The position numbers and the translations under genes are program-made. Shown piece by piece: positions 17,754 through 25,215 of a stretch of DNA of 64,000 nucleotides. The DNA is from JAAZZY01 sp964612505 (GTDB lineage Bacteria; Chlamydiota; Chlamydiia; Chlamydiales; JAAZZY01). A model generated the notes under the pieces. The model was not told the origin of the DNA. It made no database searches and was given only the letters and a program-made list of their open reading frames with translations. The stretch spans positions 1-64,000 of the forward strand of contig CAZTEX010000002.1 of the NCBI GenBank assembly GCA_964612505.1. The letters are read 5' to 3'. Within the stretch, counting starts at the first letter, position 1, and every line of letters begins with the position of its first letter.

Positions 17754-18251
17754 TCACTTTGTTTGTGATTCTAGCGGTGTAGATAGTGTTGCGACTTCTT
17801 GGACAGTGAATGGAAATTCCTCTGCCGTTATTGTCCCGCAATTCCCTAAAGTTACTTGCAAGGCAAAATTTTGGTGAACAATCGTATTGATGGATGCTGC
17901 CTTTAACCCCACTTTTGAATCACCTCTGACAGCGTGAAGAGAGTCCTCCGAAAGGAAAACAGTCACTATCACCGATTGCATGCGTTGTGCAACTGTTCTA
18001 AAAGTGAGTTCATCGGGTAATTGTTCAACCAATTGATACCATGTAGATGGATCGCCTGGCTCTAGTTTTAAACTCTTAACCGAAAAGCTCTTTTTATCAG
18101 CTAAAGGAAGAGTCAAAACGAGTTTGGCCCCGGTGTGAGTGCTGTTACTAAAAGCACAGGGCAAATCCTTATTCGTAAATCGAATGGTCCATTCACGCAT
18201 AGGATAAGTATCTGCAGATAAAGATGGAAGAAAATGAGCTTTTGAAGCCAT
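17754..18251 (-). CDS. Tandem paralogue family, member 5 (divergent)
   Basis: A 165-residue unknown protein, last of five similar-sized genes on this strand. It shares the general plan of the others: a Met-Ala/Ser start, an early W-T-I-R-F-T strand, alternating hydrophobic residues suggesting a beta sandwich, and a late LQVTL-x-NC segment. It is the most diverged and has an extra C-terminal tail (VATLSTPLESQTK). It lacks the TLYC and RLTG motifs conserved in the other four. A GAGG ribosome-binding sequence precedes the ATG. No signal peptide or membrane helix. Function unknown. Confidence 0.65.
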   Translation of the reverse strand: MASKAHFLPSLSADTYPMREWTIRFTNKDLPCAFSNSTHTGAKLVLTLPLADKKSFSVKSLKLEPGDPSTWYQLVEQLPDELTFRTVAQRMQSVIVTVFLSEDSLHAVRGDSKVGLKAASINTIVHQNFALQVTLGNCGTITAEEFPFTVQEVATLSTPLESQTK

Positions 18252-18348
18252 AAGAAAGCCTCTTTTTTTTAAGTAGTTATCTTACCCAAGCTGGTAAATT
18301 AGAAAAAGCCCTTTCGGTTTTCTTAAAGAAATAAGCGCCTATTCAAAT

Positions 18349-18828
18349 TTAGCTGACTTCTAGTTCTTTGCAACTTATTAAAGACACAGTGATAACATCT
18401 TTGTCTCCCAGCAAAACTTTTTTAAATCCTGTTAATCGATGAGAGCCCTCTCCAAGACCTTTGCAGTAGAGGGTTAGATCTACTGTGGTTTTATCTGATA
18501 GGGGTCCAGATGATTCAAAAGTAACTTCACTTAAATCACGAACAAATTGAGACCACAGACTTACTCTATCAGCAGTTTTACCAATCTTTGCACTTGGAGG
18601 ATTAAAGGTCCCCTCTATTTCAGCATTACCTTCACAAAAGGTTAAAATGAGTGTAAATCTATCATCAGCATAAAAACCACCATGGTTTTGATGATGCTCA
18701 AATATTTCTTGGCTCTTATTAAATTTAACAGTGCATTTTCGTCTTTGAGATGATGCTTCTACAGGGTTAGAAGCTTGCTGTTGTAAATCAGATGAAGATG
18801 AAACAATGGTACCAGCGTTTGCAGCCAT
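18349..18828 (-). CDS. Tandem paralogue family, member 4
   Basis: A 159-residue unknown protein. After a Ser/Gln-rich N-terminus it shows the family pattern: K-x-T-V-K-F strand, a GNAEIEGTFNPPS block, a TLYCKG strand, H-R-L-T-G, and the closing VSLISCKELEV. The leader just upstream (AAAGAAAGG, then ATGGC) is nearly identical to that of the next paralogue, showing the ribosome-binding region was copied with the gene. No signal sequence is visible, so it is cytoplasmic or exported by a non-Sec route. Confidence 0.75.
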   Translation of the reverse strand: MAANAGTIVSSSSDLQQQASNPVEASSQRRKCTVKFNKSQEIFEHHQNHGGFYADDRFTLILTFCEGNAEIEGTFNPPSAKIGKTADRVSLWSQFVRDLSEVTFESSGPLSDKTTVDLTLYCKGLGEGSHRLTGFKKVLLGDKDVITVSLISCKELEVS

Positions 18829-18901
18829 AAAAAACCTTTCTTTTAGTTAATTTTCTTTTCTCAATGAGAGGATTCCTGTTCAGCAGAAACTTTACTTATT
18901 C

Positions 18902-19384
18902 TTACTTAACTTCTAGCTTATTACAGCTCTGTAAAGATATTGTAATCGCTTTGGAATCTAGATTCAATTGAATTCTTGCAGATCCTGTTACTCGATGCGC
19001 ATTCGATGTGCTGTGCGTATCGACACCGGAGCAATAAAGAGTGGCTTGCAAGCACCAGGGCCGACCTGATGATGAAAGAGGATGTGTGAGTGTACAAGTG
19101 ATTGAAGAAGCCAACTTACTAACTTGCTCCCGGTATAACCCTGTTCTATTAAGACAAGGCAACCCTGGAGGTCTAAAGTCAGCTCCTGCAGAGTTATAAT
19201 CCCCATCTTCGACACTTAAAAGAATTTCAGCGGTATGTATATTCTGTGCTCTACGACTGCAAGTGCAGGAAAAGAAAGCAGGTTTCCCAAAATTAATAGT
19301 ATATTCTTTTGCAGTTTGAGGCTCTCTTACAGTATCTGCGGAACTAGAACCTTGAAATGCAACGCTACCTGCTGCTGAAGCCAT
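18902..19384 (-). CDS. Tandem paralogue family, member 3
   Basis: A 160-residue unknown protein of the five-gene family. Motifs in order: K-E-Y-T-I-N-F, a Cys pair (CTC) near residue 41, F-R-P-P, ATLYCSG, HRVTG, and the terminal ISLQSCNKLEV. The regular alternation of hydrophobic residues suggests a small beta-sandwich domain. Cysteines at conserved positions (TLYC and SC) recur in members 2-4, perhaps structurally paired. The stop TAA lies in a spacer that is itself a duplicated sequence. Function unknown. Confidence 0.75.
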   Translation of the reverse strand: MASAAGSVAFQGSSSADTVREPQTAKEYTINFGKPAFFSCTCSRRAQNIHTAEILLSVEDGDYNSAGADFRPPGLPCLNRTGLYREQVSKLASSITCTLTHPLSSSGRPWCLQATLYCSGVDTHSTSNAHRVTGSARIQLNLDSKAITISLQSCNKLEVK

Positions 19385-19491
19385 AAAAAACCTTTCTTTT
19401 AGTTACTTACTTTATTACTAACCATATTTAACAGTTATTACTTTCATTGCCATTTCTCAATGAGAGGATTTCAGTTTAGCAAAAACTTTGC
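19385..19491. repeat. Duplicated spacer, copy B
   Basis: This spacer between paralogues 3 and 2 aligns along most of its length with the spacer at 19993-20101. Shared blocks include AGTTATTACTTTCATTGCC and AAAACTTTGCTTATT. A shorter version lies at 18829-18901. The duplication unit was therefore gene plus spacer. Confidence 0.7.
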
Positions 19492-19992
19492 TTATTCTTG
19501 CTGAATTTCTACTTGAGTGCAGTTTATTAGAGTCACAATGAGCGTGGTGGTACCCGGCAGCAATTCAATTTTTTTACATCCTGTCAACCGATCAGAGCTT
19601 CGTGGGTTGTTAAAGGTGCCACCGGCGCAATAGATCGTGGCTTGAAAGAGCAAGGGTTCATCGGGTAATGAAGAGAGTGTACAAAAGACTTGAGAGTTCA
19701 ATTGATTAACACCATCCAAGAATAGTTTGTTAGGTTTCATATGATCAAGTCTTGGGGGGTTAAATGTAGTATCTACAAGGCGAAACTCCGGCTGTTCAAA
19801 ACTCAAACAAAATTCGGCATTTTCAGTACTTGCAAGACGATAACAATCGCAGGGTAATTGATTTTCTCTCGGTCTCTCAATCTTAACGGTATATTGTTTT
19901 GTAGTTTGAAGCGCTCCTAGAGCGCCTGCAGAATTAGTATCTTGAGATGACGGTGCAACACCACTTGCTGCAATATTAGCTACTGTAGCCAT
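19492..19992 (-). CDS. Tandem paralogue family, member 2
   Basis: A 166-residue unknown protein. Closely related to member 1: both have C-x-C near residue 50-60, an A-E-x-x-x-x-F-E strand, T-F/D-F-x-P block, the shared stretch LLFQATIYCAGG / IFFQATIYCAGG, R/H-L-T-G, and an ending with IVTLINC or TVILKSC. The pair is therefore the most recent duplication. The leader upstream also aligns with the region upstream of member 1, including part of the neighbouring symporter gene. Function unknown. Confidence 0.75.
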   Translation of the reverse strand: MATVANIAASGVAPSSQDTNSAGALGALQTTKQYTVKIERPRENQLPCDCYRLASTENAEFCLSFEQPEFRLVDTTFNPPRLDHMKPNKLFLDGVNQLNSQVFCTLSSLPDEPLLFQATIYCAGGTFNNPRSSDRLTGCKKIELLPGTTTLIVTLINCTQVEIQQE

Positions 19993-20101
19993 AGAAAAAC
20001 CCCTTTTAAGCTATTTTGCTTTCCTGATGAATAATATTTAAAAGTTATTACTTTCATTGCCTTTCCCAATGAAGAGGATGTCAGCTCAGCCAAAACTTTG
20101 C
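19993..20101. repeat. Duplicated spacer, copy A, with symporter 3'-end remnant
   Basis: This spacer aligns with 19385-19491. In addition, its segment around 20018-20060 aligns with 20649-20690, the 3' end of the AGCS symporter gene, including the block TGATGAATAATATTTAAAA. It therefore keeps a non-coding fossil of the symporter's last codons. Confidence 0.7.
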
Positions 20102-20626
20102 TTATTTTTGCTTAACTTCTAGTTCTGTACAACTTTTTAGAATCACTGTGAGGATAGTGGTCTCTGGATCCACTTGAATTCTTGCATGCCCTGTCAATAA
20201 ATGAGAATTATCTAAGCTGTTAGCGATTCCACCGGCACAATAGATAGTGGCTTGAAAGAATATGGGCTCATCTAATGATGGAAGAGGGTTGCAAACAACG
20301 GTTGATCCCACCACTTTATCAACACGACTATAGAATAGGTCAGGTCTGTCACGATAAGTGCTTGAGGGTGTAAAATCAGTGTTTACTCGACGAAACCCCT
20401 TATGTTCAAAATTAAAAAGAGCCTCAGCATTTCTAGTCGTTTCATGCCGAGAACAAGTGCAGGGGATTGAAGGTCCTGCTCTCATAACTTCAACGAGCAA
20501 GCTTTTTGAACCTAGAAATGTTCTTACTATAACGCTTTCCAAATCAGAAAATGATTTACCAGATCGATCAGCACCAGCTGTAGCTGCAGCTGAACCTGCT
20601 GTAACGTGACTTGCTGCTGAAGACAT
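20102..20626 (-). CDS. Tandem paralogue family, member 1
   Basis: A 174-residue unknown protein, the first of the five in transcription order, beginning 15 bases after the symporter stop. The N-terminus is Ala/Ser-rich; then come S-C-T-C-S-R, N-A-E-A-L-F-N-F-E, the TDFTPS block, ATIYCAGG, HLLTGHARI and the terminal LKSCTELEVKQK. The short gap to the symporter suggests co-transcription. Duplicated spacer sequence indicates that this position, next to the symporter, is the ancestral one. No signal peptide. Function unknown. Confidence 0.75.
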   Translation of the reverse strand: MSSAASHVTAGSAAATAGADRSGKSFSDLESVIVRTFLGSKSLLVEVMRAGPSIPCTCSRHETTRNAEALFNFEHKGFRRVNTDFTPSSTYRDRPDLFYSRVDKVVGSTVVCNPLPSLDEPIFFQATIYCAGGIANSLDNSHLLTGHARIQVDPETTILTVILKSCTELEVKQK

Positions 20627-20640
20627 AAAAACTCCTTTTT

Positions 20641-22008
20641 TTAAGCAATCTTTCTTTCTTGATGAATAATATTTAAAAAACTGTCGCTTTCTTTACGCAC
20701 AGCTAGCGACAAACCGATTAAACCACACAAATTAGGAAAAGCCATCAGAGCGTTGGAAATATCTGCTAAATTCCACATCATCTCAACACCTATCACAGCT
20801 CCCAAGGCTACAAGGATTGTAAAGATAACGCGATAAAAAGTAATCGATTTTTTGCCAAATAAATATTCAAAACATTTTTCACCATAATAGGCCCAACCTA
20901 AAATCGTTGTATAGCCAAACATAATAATGGCAACAGTCACAATCCATCCACTTCCCGGCAAAGTATGGTTAAAGCTGTGTATGACCATAGTGGAGCCATT
21001 CAAGACTTGACCTGCAGCGCCATATTTTCCCAATGCACCTGTAATAGCAATAACAAGTCCGGTGATTGTGCACACAACAAATGTCGCCATAAAAGCTCCA
21101 CTCATTGACAACATGGCTTGCCTCCCCGGGCAATCTGTTTTAGCTGCAGCTGAAGCAATCGGAGAGCTTCCAAGTCCTGATTCACTTGAAAAGATGCCCC
21201 GGACAATCCCCATACGCATCGCTAAAAGGACAGATGAACCTAAAAAACCACCCAGAGCTGCTTGTTTTGTAAAAGCAGCAGAAAAGATAGAGGCAATGCC
21301 CTGAGGAATCAATGTATAATTTAAAGCGATAATGAGGAGCCCACCAGCAATGTAAGTGATAGCCATAATAGGGACGAGATACTCTGCAACCCAGGCAATG
21401 CTTTTAATCCCTCGGAGCAAAACAAGCCCTGTTAAACCAGCCAAGATGACACCGATCCATAACCGATCAATCGCAATATAGTTTGTCAAAGCTTCGGCCA
21501 CGGAATTTGATTGTATCATATTCCCGGTGGTAATGGCGCCAATGGCACCACCAATGGAAAATAAAATAGCAAGCCCCTTCCATCCTAATCCCTTTTCTAA
21601 GTAATACATGGGACCGCCACTCATTTCACCCGCTTTATCTTGAACTCGGTATTTTACTGCTAAAATGGCTTCGGCATATTTAGTAGCCATACCGATAGCA
21701 CCAACCACCCACATCCAAAAAACAGCTCCTAATCCCCCTGTCGCAATTGCAGTAGCCACTCCCGTAATACTTCCAATCCCAATGGTCGCTGATAAGGCAG
21801 TCATTAAAGATTGAAATTGCGAAACATCCCCTTCTGCTTGATTATCATGACGGATAAAAACAAGCTTAATTGAATAAAATAAATAACGAAATTGTAATCC
21901 TCTTAACAAAAAGCTATAGAAAAGACCGGTGCCTACTAAAAAGATTAAGAGAGGCGGACCCCAAATCCATCCATTTAGTTTTGACAAATATAAATTTAAT
22001 TCTGGCAT
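20641..22008 (-). CDS. Sodium:alanine symporter family (AGCS) amino-acid carrier
   Basis: A 455-residue inner-membrane carrier with about 10-11 hydrophobic helices, standard length for the AGCS family, which imports alanine or glycine with Na+. Family marks visible: N-terminal W-x-P-x-L-I-x-L-V-G-T-G-L, the F-x-x-L-x-x-A-L-S-A-T-I-G-x-G-S-I-T-G-V-A segment, K-Y-A-E-x-x-L-A-V-K-Y-R, the GGPMYYLEKGLG loop, and R-G-I-F-S-S-E-S-G-L-G-S. All key loops are intact. The tandem paralogues follow immediately downstream. For an intracellular bacterium this would take up host amino acids using a sodium gradient, which fits the apparent Na+-type V-ATPase nearby. Substrate is inferred from the family only. 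Confidence 0.93.
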   Translation of the reverse strand: MPELNLYLSKLNGWIWGPPLLIFLVGTGLFYSFLLRGLQFRYLFYSIKLVFIRHDNQAEGDVSQFQSLMTALSATIGIGSITGVATAIATGGLGAVFWMWVVGAIGMATKYAEAILAVKYRVQDKAGEMSGGPMYYLEKGLGWKGLAILFSIGGAIGAITTGNMIQSNSVAEALTNYIAIDRLWIGVILAGLTGLVLLRGIKSIAWVAEYLVPIMAITYIAGGLLIIALNYTLIPQGIASIFSAAFTKQAALGGFLGSSVLLAMRMGIVRGIFSSESGLGSSPIASAAAKTDCPGRQAMLSMSGAFMATFVVCTITGLVIAITGALGKYGAAGQVLNGSTMVIHSFNHTLPGSGWIVTVAIIMFGYTTILGWAYYGEKCFEYLFGKKSITFYRVIFTILVALGAVIGVEMMWNLADISNALMAFPNLCGLIGLSLAVRKESDSFLNIIHQERKIA

Positions 22009-22085
22009 ATTTTACTAATTTCTCAAAAAGAGGCTACTTTATCACATCTTCATTTTTTGTTACAGACTGATTAAATTTTAGAAAC

Positions 22086-22553
22086 CTAATCACAAGAAAT
22101 AAGCTCTGTCCACATAGTGTGCTGATAGGAGTCTATTTCATGCCCATCAGAAAAAATTTGAACTTTATAAGCTAAGATTCCCTCTTTTTCAAAATATTCC
22201 TTATTAAGCAGTTGATAAATCATAGTTCCATGTAATTTTTTCATCTCAAAAGGGATCGTCACTTGTTCTGCAACATGGTAGCGTATCTTCAAAAGACCAC
22301 TGATCGTGGTTTCTTTATACTTGGCAGGTAGCTTCCAACTAATATACAGCCTTTGGCCATGAGGATTGATCTCATGAAGAGGATCTGGAGCATTGACATG
22401 GACTGAAGCTCGCCTTTCTTGATCAATAGGCTCATTTAAAACGGAGATATATTTTGTTCCACAGCAACCACATAAAGCAGGCCAAGCAACTTGAGAACAA
22501 CTTGCAAAAGAAAAAGGTAATAGAAAAAGCAATGCCTTCAAAAAGAATTTCAT
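22086..22553 (-). CDS. Putative lipoprotein
   Basis: A 155-residue protein with a lipoprotein signal: MKFFLKALLFLLPF then S-F-A-S-C, a lipobox whose Cys19 would be lipidated. Signal peptidase II processing and anchoring in a membrane facing the periplasm are expected. The mature part has an unusual L-C-G-C-C-G cluster just after the anchor, followed by a beta-rich domain (LYISWKLP, RYHVAEQVTIPF). No family recognised. It lies between the symporter and a small membrane protein on the same strand, with short gaps. The Cys cluster could bind metal or form disulfides; this is only a suggestion. Confidence 0.75.
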   Translation of the reverse strand: MKFFLKALLFLLPFSFASCSQVAWPALCGCCGTKYISVLNEPIDQERRASVHVNAPDPLHEINPHGQRLYISWKLPAKYKETTISGLLKIRYHVAEQVTIPFEMKKLHGTMIYQLLNKEYFEKEGILAYKVQIFSDGHEIDSYQHTMWTELISCD

Positions 22554-22620
22554 TAAGAGCTCATTTTTGAAGGCATTATAGAAAATAATTAGATAAGAAA
22601 AAAGATTTTATCTATTTCAC

Positions 22621-23238
22621 TTAATTATCTTGATGAAATTGTCTTTGCTTTTGTCTTAGCTGTTGATAATCGGCATCTGTAGATAAAGAACTTTGAGCAG
22701 CCTGATATGCAATGAGAGTTTTTTCTGTTACTGTGTCTTGTGGGGCTATAGCAATTTGTTTTTGATTAAAATAACCTTCTGAAGAAAGACCTAATTGATA
22801 AGCAGCTTCTGCAGTAACACCAGCTCCGATCTTATACAAAAGATTGGTTGTAAGAGCGCCAACAAGAAAAGCTCCTGTAATAATGACGACTGAAGATCTA
22901 TACCAAACTTTAACTCTGGGAGGAACAGCCGATGGTGCAGATCCTCTGTTATTGAACTGATCAGCGATCAGGTTCGCCAAGGAATCAATTTTCGTAGTTA
23001 ATGCTGGCACCAAGTCTCCGAGACCCTCTAAACGTGCCATAATATCTCCCAGCTGACGCGTTAGCTGATCTCTTACCTCTTGAACGTTAGATCCAAGGCT
23101 TCTTATTAGCACATTACTTTCAAGCCCATTACCCCCAATCCAGCGCATTACTGTATCCCAATAGCCTCCTACATCCCTTGGCATAGGAGCATCGATATCT
23201 GGTTGATAATCACCCATTCCGCTTCCTACTGTAGCCAT
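22621..23238 (-). CDS. Hypothetical membrane protein
   Basis: A 205-residue unknown protein. Residues 1-45 are Gly/Asp/Pro-rich. Residues 48-95 show a heptad-like hydrophobic pattern (VRDQLTRQLGDIMARLEGLGDLVPALTTKI in spaced form) suggesting a coiled coil. A membrane helix follows at about 113-135 (VVIITGAFLVGALTTNLLY), and the last 65 residues are Gln-rich and soluble. There is no N-terminal signal, so the C-terminal helix likely inserts as an anchor. Coiled coil plus membrane helix is common in chlamydial inclusion-type proteins, but the double-helix hairpin of Inc proteins is not evident. Confidence 0.65.
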   Translation of the reverse strand: MATVGSGMGDYQPDIDAPMPRDVGGYWDTVMRWIGGNGLESNVLIRSLGSNVQEVRDQLTRQLGDIMARLEGLGDLVPALTTKIDSLANLIADQFNNRGSAPSAVPPRVKVWYRSSVVIITGAFLVGALTTNLLYKIGAGVTAEAAYQLGLSSEGYFNQKQIAIAPQDTVTEKTLIAYQAAQSSLSTDADYQQLRQKQRQFHQDN

Positions 23239-23294
23239 ATATTTAACTCTCCAACATATTAGTTTTAAAAAAATTAGTAAGATTATAGAGGGTG

Positions 23295-24773
23295 TTAAAG
23301 ATAAAATTCAAAGTTATTCCCTAATAACTTCCAAACTTCAATCGGTTGCTCGATTACAGCAACGGTTTGCTGAAAATCAGGAGAAAGACACTCTTGAAAT
23401 TGCGCCTGAGTTGAGTGCATTGAAAGCGCGCCTGCTTTTTCTAAAAAATCATAATAATAATACCTGAAAAGAATATCTACTTGCTTGAGCTGCAAATTTT
23501 TTTCTATGGCCATTTTTAAAAGTGTCGTGCGCAGCTTCATTGCTTTAATTTCATCTTTAGAATAGCCAAGATCTTTCATTATCAAAGCATCTTTTTCAAG
23601 ATCGATATTGTTAACATAGGCTTGCGTCACAGCAGAAAAAGGTAAATTTAAATAGACAGAATCCCAATTTAAATCGTTAGGAATATAAAACATAATTAGA
23701 TCATGATCGATGGGGATTAATTGCTCTTGATCTTGATGCTTTATGACAAGTAGATTGCCTTTATTACGATCACTATTACCCAATCGGATATCTAAAAGCC
23801 TAACATGGTGTAGCTGTTCAATAAAGTTTGCTTGCTTTGAACTATCTTCTGTAGCGAGCTGATGGTTGCGAATCATTTTAGAATCCGCCACCCATTTTTG
23901 CACAACGACCTGGCCATATTCGGGAATAAAAATTTCAACCACAGGTGGAACTTTTGCAAAGTGATCATAGTCTAAAGCATAAGCTAAAAGCTCATTTTTA
24001 CTTTTGATGATACCTACTTGTCTATTTTGTTCATCAACTATGATAGACCTTTTTTGAGTTCCATGTTGAGCTACATTAAAAGAATATTTCCCTTCTAAAA
24101 CATGCTCTAATTGCTTCTTAAATTCTTGTTGAGGGTCTTTTCCAAAAAGATCGCTGTAGACTTTGAGATGGTCTGATTTTTTTTGAAATTCCACTGTGGG
24201 CACAGGATAAGATATTTTATAGAGACTAATAAGAGTCTCAACGAGCTCTTTTGACTGAGTTTGATATTCACTATACCCTAAGATATCCCCGTCTTCTTTC
24301 TGATAGATAAAAGCCCAGTTAGGCTGATCCACTTTCACCAATGATTTCGCTGCATGAATGTGAGCTGTCGATATTGGATAATTTGGCTTTGCTAACTCTT
24401 TTACTAAATCAAATTGGCCTGAGTGAAGAGCAATCAGCAAAATATCATGCCCCTCTTGGTAGCAATCTGTAGCCCCTAATTTATAGAGCTTAATTGCTAA
24501 ATCATATTCATGTAGCCCTGCTGCTTTATGGCAGGCTTGATTTAATTCTTCGATACTGGAAATCCCAGACTGAAGTAAAAATTCTTCTAAGGAAGGGTTT
24601 GCATTTCTTAAATAACTAAAAATTTTCCGCAGCTTGGCATCTTGAACGATCGTGGAATGCTCTGCTTTATTATTTGAACATAGAGGGTTGATTTTAAAGT
24701 AGGCAATAGAGGCAAAAGTCACTCCAATTGCTAAAAGCGCTATTAATATTTTTAAAGAAAGCTTCGATTTCAT
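23295..24773 (-). CDS. Membrane-anchored PI3/PI4-kinase-like protein
   Basis: About 492 residues. Start ATG at 24773 is chosen because AAGGTGAT, complementary to the 16S tail, lies seven bases before it. One hydrophobic helix (residues 5-26) anchors the N-terminus. Residues 40-130 are helical and ankyrin-like (LYKLGATDCYQEGHDILLIALHSGQ). From about 230 the sequence follows the phosphoinositide-kinase fold as in plant type-gamma PI4 kinases: a candidate ATP-binding Lys257 (VGIIK), a LAYALDYDHFAKVPP segment, catalytic loop L-D-I-R-L-G-N333-x-D335-R336-x3-N340, and the metal-binding I-P-I-D356-H-D. The essential loop residues are all present, so an active lipid or protein kinase is plausible. 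Family members in intracellular bacteria act on host membranes; that role here is inferred. Not part of an obvious operon. Confidence 0.7.
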   Translation of the reverse strand: MKSKLSLKILIALLAIGVTFASIAYFKINPLCSNNKAEHSTIVQDAKLRKIFSYLRNANPSLEEFLLQSGISSIEELNQACHKAAGLHEYDLAIKLYKLGATDCYQEGHDILLIALHSGQFDLVKELAKPNYPISTAHIHAAKSLVKVDQPNWAFIYQKEDGDILGYSEYQTQSKELVETLISLYKISYPVPTVEFQKKSDHLKVYSDLFGKDPQQEFKKQLEHVLEGKYSFNVAQHGTQKRSIIVDEQNRQVGIIKSKNELLAYALDYDHFAKVPPVVEIFIPEYGQVVVQKWVADSKMIRNHQLATEDSSKQANFIEQLHHVRLLDIRLGNSDRNKGNLLVIKHQDQEQLIPIDHDLIMFYIPNDLNWDSVYLNLPFSAVTQAYVNNIDLEKDALIMKDLGYSKDEIKAMKLRTTLLKMAIEKNLQLKQVDILFRYYYYDFLEKAGALSMHSTQAQFQECLSPDFQQTVAVIEQPIEVWKLLGNNFEFYL

Positions 24774-24865
24774 TGGGCACATCACCTTGTAAGAAGTGAA
24801 TCATAATAGATCAGTATTAATATTTTGCAAAGATTTGAAATAAAAAACTTATTTGACAATAAAAT

Positions 24866-25186
24866 CTAAGATATTGTTTTCCAGTTAGTTACCTGGATAA
24901 ACTCTATCGATTTTTGGGTGTTTTTAAAGAGTTCCTTTTCTTGGACTTTTTGCAGATACTCCTGAAAAACTCCATAACTAGACCACTTTTGAACCGCTAG
25001 AAGAATCTCAGGATCATCCCCAGATTGAAAAACCTCCATCTCTAGCAAAGAAGGATCATCAAAAGTACTCCAAAGGAGCTCTAAGCAGACTGCTTGCTTA
25101 CCCTCAGCAGCTTGGAGCGTTAAAATGGTCATAAATTCTCTTTTTGGCATAGCAAACCCAGCACTTGATGCGGTTAATTTAGCCAT
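24866..25186 (-). CDS. ABM-domain-like small protein
   Basis: A 106-residue protein resembling the antibiotic-biosynthesis-monooxygenase dimeric alpha-beta barrel. The pattern M-T-I-L-T-L-Q-A-x-E-G-K, then a helix, L-E-M-E-V-F-Q-S-G-D-D-P-E, then W-S-S-x-x-V-F-Q-E-Y-L, matches the fold. An internal ATG (MPKREF) 12 codons in is a possible alternative start. It follows fumC on the same strand after about 29 bases and may be co-transcribed. Family members include heme-degrading and quinone-forming monooxygenases, but the specific reaction cannot be read here. Confidence 0.55.
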   Translation of the reverse strand: MAKLTASSAGFAMPKREFMTILTLQAAEGKQAVCLELLWSTFDDPSLLEMEVFQSGDDPEILLAVQKWSSYGVFQEYLQKVQEKELFKNTQKSIEFIQVTNWKTIS

Positions 25187-25215
25187 GGCTCAAGAGAGCA
25201 GAGATGTCAAATAAA

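Noticed and set aside
18300..18332. Imperfect hairpin after paralogue 4 as terminator
   Set aside because: The stem has mismatches and only a weak U-run follows; not convincing.
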